DNA of 64,000 bases from Actinokineospora globicatena (GTDB lineage: Bacteria > Actinomycetota > Actinomycetes > Mycobacteriales > Pseudonocardiaceae): contig NZ_JAMTCR010000002.1 of NCBI RefSeq assembly GCF_024171945.1, positions 1,426,001 to 1,490,000 of the forward strand, written 5' to 3'. Both the position numbers and the translations under genes were made by a program. The first letter of the stretch is position 1; each line of letters begins with the position of its first letter. Under the pieces are notes generated by a model. The model was not told where the DNA came from and searched no databases. It saw only the letters and a program-made list of their open reading frames with translations. This document shows, piece after piece, positions 61,389-64,000 of the stretch.

Positions 61389-62312
61389 GTGGACCTGGAA
61401 CGCGAGTTCGAGCAGACCGTCGCCGCCGACCACCGGGTCGAGCCGCGGGACTGGATGCCGGACGGGTACCGGGCGACCCTGGTGCGCCAGATCGCCCAGC
61501 ACGCGCACTCCGAGATCATCGGGATGCAGCCGGAGGGCAACTGGATCAGCCGCGCGCCCTCGCTGCGCCGCAAGGCGATCCTGCTGGCCAAGGTGCAGGA
61601 CGAGGCCGGGCACGGCCTCTACCTCTACGCCGCCGCCGAGACGCTGGGCGCGGACCGCGAGGAGTTGACCGAGAAGCTCATCGCCGGTCGGCAGAAGTAC
61701 TCCTCGATCTTCAACTACCCCACGCTGACCTACGCCGACGTCGGCGTGATCGGCTGGCTGGTCGACGGCGCCGCCATCTGCAACCAGGTGCCGCTGTGCC
61801 GCACCTCCTACGGCCCGTACGCGCGCGCGATGATCCGGGTCTGCAAGGAGGAGTCCTTCCACCAGCGGCAGGGCTACGAGCTGCTGATGACCATGATGAG
61901 CGGCACCGAGCAGCAGCGGGCGCTGGTGCAGGAGTCGGTGGACCGCTGGTGGTGGCCGTCGCTGATGATGTTCGGCCCGCCGGACGCGGAGAGCTCCAAC
62001 ACCGAGCAGTCGATGCTGTGGCGGATCAAGCGGCACACCAACGACGAACTGCGCCAGCGCTTCGTGGACATGTCGGTGCCCCAGGCGGCGAAGCTGGGCG
62101 TCACGCTGCCCGACCCGCACCTGGTGTGGAACGCCGAGCGCGGCCACCACGACTTCGGTGAGATCGACTGGACCGAGTTCTGGCAGGTCGTGAAGGGTGC
62201 CGGTCCGTGCAACGCGCAGCGGGTCGAGCACCGGCGCAAGGCGCACGAGGACGGCGCCTGGGTCCGCGAGGCGGCGACCGCGTACGCGCGCAAGAAGGAG
62301 CAGGCGGCATGA
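61389..62312 (+). CDS. paaA: 1,2-phenylacetyl-CoA epoxidase, catalytic subunit PaaA
   Basis: Diiron oxygenase subunit that epoxidises the ring of phenylacetyl-CoA. 307 residues. The diiron ligands fall in [31 protein letters not shown] (E-x2-H), and [19 protein letters not shown] (E-x3-H type). GTG 61389 is preferred; a TAACAT (61376-61381) lies 7 bases before it, a possible -10 giving a leaderless message. First gene of paaABCD(E), with stop-start overlaps; the upstream gene belongs to a different pathway. Confidence 0.95.
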   Translation: MDLEREFEQTVAADHRVEPRDWMPDGYRATLVRQIAQHAHSEIIGMQPEGNWISRAPSLRRKAILLAKVQDEAGHGLYLYAAAETLGADREELTEKLIAGRQKYSSIFNYPTLTYADVGVIGWLVDGAAICNQVPLCRTSYGPYARAMIRVCKEESFHQRQGYELLMTMMSGTEQQRALVQESVDRWWWPSLMMFGPPDAESSNTEQSMLWRIKRHTNDELRQRFVDMSVPQAAKLGVTLPDPHLVWNAERGHHDFGEIDWTEFWQVVKGAGPCNAQRVEHRRKAHEDGAWVREAATAYARKKEQAA

Positions 62313-62596
62313 CCAGGTCTTCGTGGCCCCTCTACGAGGTGTTCGTGCGCGGCAAGCGCGGCCTCAACCACGTCCACGTGGGCTCGCTGCACGCCCCTGA
62401 CGACGAGATGGCGCTGCGCAACGCGCGCGACCTCTACACCCGGCGCAACGAGGGCGTGAGCATCTGGGTCGTGAAGGCCGAGGCCATCACCGCCTCCAGC
62501 CCGGACGAGAAGGACCCGTTCTTCGCCCCCAGCGGCGACAAGGTCTACCGCCACCCCACGTTCTACGCCATCCCCGAGGACGTCCCGCACCTCTAG
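62309..62596 (+). CDS. paaB: 1,2-phenylacetyl-CoA epoxidase subunit PaaB
   Basis: 95-residue non-catalytic subunit. [40 protein letters not shown] and [13 protein letters not shown] are the family blocks. PaaB bridges PaaAC subunits in the complex. ATG 62309 overlaps the paaA stop (ATGA); the frame is open upstream inside paaA. Normal length. Confidence 0.95.
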   Translation: MTRSSWPLYEVFVRGKRGLNHVHVGSLHAPDDEMALRNARDLYTRRNEGVSIWVVKAEAITASSPDEKDPFFAPSGDKVYRHPTFYAIPEDVPHL

Positions 62597-62608
62597 AACG
62601 GACCCGCC

Positions 62609-63493
62609 ATGGATAACGCCTACGACGGCCTTACCGACGCGGGCGAGGAGAAGCACTGGGCGTTCGGCACCGGCTTCACCGCAGCTCTCGCCGGGGTCGG
62701 CCGCGACATCCCCGCCGTCGACCGCGACAGCCTCACCGCGTACTGCCTGATGCTCGGCGACGACGCGCTCGTCTACTCGCAGCGCCTCGCCGAGTGGTGC
62801 TCGCGCGCGCCCGAGCTGGAGGAGGACGTCGCGCTGGCCAACATCGCGCTCGACCTGCTAGGCCAGGCCAGGTTGCTGCTCTCCCGGGCGGCCGAGGTCG
62901 AAGACGCCGGGCGCGACGAGGACGCGTTGGCCTACCTGCGCGACGAGCGGCAGTTCCGCAACGTCCGGCTGGTCGAGCTCGACTGCGGTCCCGGGCCCGG
63001 CGGCGACTTCGGCACCACGATCGCCCGGCTGCTGGTGTTCTCGACCTGGCGGCTAGCGGTGTTCCAGCGGCTGGTCGGTTCGGCCGACCCGGTGCTCGCC
63101 GCCGTCGCGGCCAAGGGCGTCAAGGAGCTGGCCTACCACCGCGACCACGCCGCCCAGTGGGTGCTGCGGCTCGCGGGTGGCACCGAGTACTCCCGGGAGC
63201 GGATCGTCGCCGGGCTGGACAAGGTGTGGGCGTTCACCGAGGAGCTGTTCGCCACCCACCCGATCGAGGCGGAGTTGGACGGGGTCGCGGTCGACCCCGC
63301 CGCCGCCCGCGCCGAGTTCGACCAGGTCATCGACACCGTGCTGTCCGCCGCCGGCCTGGAACGGCCGCGGACCACGCAGGTCGCGGCGCTCGCCGGTCAG
63401 GCCGGGCGCGACGGCATCCACACCGAGGCCATGGGCTACCTGCTGGCCGAGCTGCAGCACATCGCCCGGTCGATGCCAGGAGCGGTCTGGTGA
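62609..63493 (+). CDS. paaC: 1,2-phenylacetyl-CoA epoxidase, structural subunit PaaC
   Basis: 294 residues of the ferritin-like PaaC family, paralogous to PaaA but lacking a functional diiron site; it stabilises PaaA. MLGDDALVYSQRLAEWCSRA, NIALDLLGQARLLL, FSTWRLAVFQRLVGSADPVL, KELAYHRDHAAQWVLRLAGG and GIHTEAMGYLLAELQHIARS are visible. ATG 62609 follows an AACGGA. The stop overlaps paaD (GTGA). Confidence 0.95.
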   Translation: MDNAYDGLTDAGEEKHWAFGTGFTAALAGVGRDIPAVDRDSLTAYCLMLGDDALVYSQRLAEWCSRAPELEEDVALANIALDLLGQARLLLSRAAEVEDAGRDEDALAYLRDERQFRNVRLVELDCGPGPGGDFGTTIARLLVFSTWRLAVFQRLVGSADPVLAAVAAKGVKELAYHRDHAAQWVLRLAGGTEYSRERIVAGLDKVWAFTEELFATHPIEAELDGVAVDPAAARAEFDQVIDTVLSAAGLERPRTTQVAALAGQAGRDGIHTEAMGYLLAELQHIARSMPGAVW

Positions 63494-63978
63494 GCGCCCG
63501 CCAAGTCGCCGAGCAGGTGCTCGACCCCGAGCTCCCGGTGCTGACCCTCGCCGACCTCGGGGTGCTGCGCGACGTGCGCGAGGACGACGGCCGGGTCACC
63601 GTGACGATCACCCCGACCTACTCCGGCTGCCCCGCGATGGACGAGATGCGCGCCGACCTTGTCGACCAGCTGACCGCCGCCGGGTACGCCGACGTCGAGG
63701 TCAGGACGGTCCTGCACCCCGCGTGGACCACCGACTGGATCAGCGAGGACGGCCTGCGCAAGCTCGCCGACCACGGCATCGCGCCGCCCCAGCGGATCGG
63801 GCCGCGCGCGGTCGGGCCGGTGCCGCTGAACCTGGAACCGCCGTCGCGGCGGGTGCCGTGCCCGCGCTGCGGGTCCGCCCGCACCACCGAGCTGTCCCGC
63901 TTCGGCTCCACCGCCTGCAAGGCCCTGCGGCGCTGCGAGGACTGCCGGGAACCGTTCGAGCAGATCAAGGAACTGTGA
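63490..63978 (+). CDS. paaD: 1,2-phenylacetyl-CoA epoxidase subunit PaaD
   Basis: 162 residues. N-terminal MIP18/DUF59 domain (VLDPELPVLTLADLGVLRDV, TPTYSGCPAMDEMRADLVDQ) and a C-terminal zinc-ribbon-like part with four cysteines (PCPRCGSART, CKALRRCEDCREPF). PaaD is needed for epoxidase activity, probably for Fe-S assembly on PaaE or the diiron centre. GTG 63490 overlaps paaC; its own stop overlaps the paaE start. Confidence 0.94.
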   Translation: MSARQVAEQVLDPELPVLTLADLGVLRDVREDDGRVTVTITPTYSGCPAMDEMRADLVDQLTAAGYADVEVRTVLHPAWTTDWISEDGLRKLADHGIAPPQRIGPRAVGPVPLNLEPPSRRVPCPRCGSARTTELSRFGSTACKALRRCEDCREPFEQIKEL

Positions 63979-64000
63979 CCGTGCGCGCCTTCCACCCCCT
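63975..64000 (+). CDS. paaE: PaaE, reductase subunit (partial, cut by window end)
   Basis: Only the first codons are present: GTG 63975 overlapping the paaD stop (GTGA), then T-V-R-A-F-H-P-L. F-H-P-L is the usual opening of the FAD/2Fe-2S reductase that feeds electrons to PaaABC. Called mainly from operon position. Confidence 0.7.

Noticed and set aside
1-64000. Insertion sequences, prophage, tRNA/rRNA genes
   Set aside because: No transposase, integrase or phage motifs, no terminal inverted repeats flanking a gene, and no stretch with recognisable tRNA arms in the gaps; gene order is that of conserved chromosome.

Overview
The window is high-GC (roughly 72-73%), densely coding actinobacterial chromosome. 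GTG starts, GTGA/ATGA stop-start overlaps and G/C at third codon positions are everywhere. Mycothiol synthesis (mshA), SenX3-RegX3, BldN- and BldC-type regulators, a Rex-led haem operon, a complete menaquinone-branch set and a paa cluster point to a filamentous or nocardioform actinomycete. Gene order matches both the Mycobacterium tuberculosis Rv0481c-Rv0556 region and the Streptomyces rex-hem-bldN-proC region, both from memory. A Pseudonocardiales member is my best inference, not a demonstrated identity. I see no insertion sequence, prophage, CRISPR array, rRNA or tRNA.

Layout. 0.1-7.5 kb: cell wall and thiol metabolism (DUF2505, murB, SDR, L,D-transpeptidase, hydrolase, mshA, YbjN, DUF4349 lipoprotein), closed by a tandem-repeat array. 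8-17.6 kb: gpmA, senX3-regX3, ppx, a Pro-rich membrane protein, a TIM-barrel protein, proline dehydrogenase, a thioesterase-like protein, proC, a BldC-like protein and the 33-residue ribosomal protein bS22. 18-25 kb: epimerase and acyltransferase, then on the minus strand bldN with its DUF5667 partner, a HAD phosphatase, and a TetR-P450 pair. 25-28.5 kb: acyl-CoA ligase, glutaredoxin, and a membrane-anchored molybdopterin oxidoreductase. 29-40 kb: fasciclin lipoprotein, a Rex operator, rex-hemA-hemC-hemD-hemB, five or six small membrane proteins (four of one family), and hemL. 40-47 kb: phosphatase, TlpA, a sigma factor, two GAF-ANTAR proteins, and the System II cytochrome c maturation genes ccdA-resB-ccsB. 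47-61 kb: MinD-like ATPase, bldC, Lrp, DUF4229, Cds1-like enzyme, then menA, menE, menB and menD interleaved with a second TlpA, an acetyltransferase-like protein, a VOC protein and a frameshifted arylamine N-acetyltransferase. 61.4-64 kb: paaABCD and the first codons of paaE.

The genes centre on respiration and redox: haem synthesis under NADH-sensing Rex, attachment of haem to c-type cytochromes, menaquinone, mycothiol and thioredoxin-like proteins. Development-type regulators (BldN, BldC, BldC-like) and phosphate/polyphosphate control (SenX3-RegX3, Ppx) are embedded among them.

Most of this is conserved core. The least explained parts are: (i) the sigma plus GAF-ANTAR block inserted between tlpA and ccdA; (ii) the four-member small membrane-protein family, two members of which share a duplicated leaderless promoter; (iii) the TetR-P450 unit with a palindrome over its start codon; (iv) non-coding repeat regions at 7.5, 28.5, 49.1 and 59 kb; and (v) the NAT reading-frame break. 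I did not find a clear new defence or biosynthetic system.
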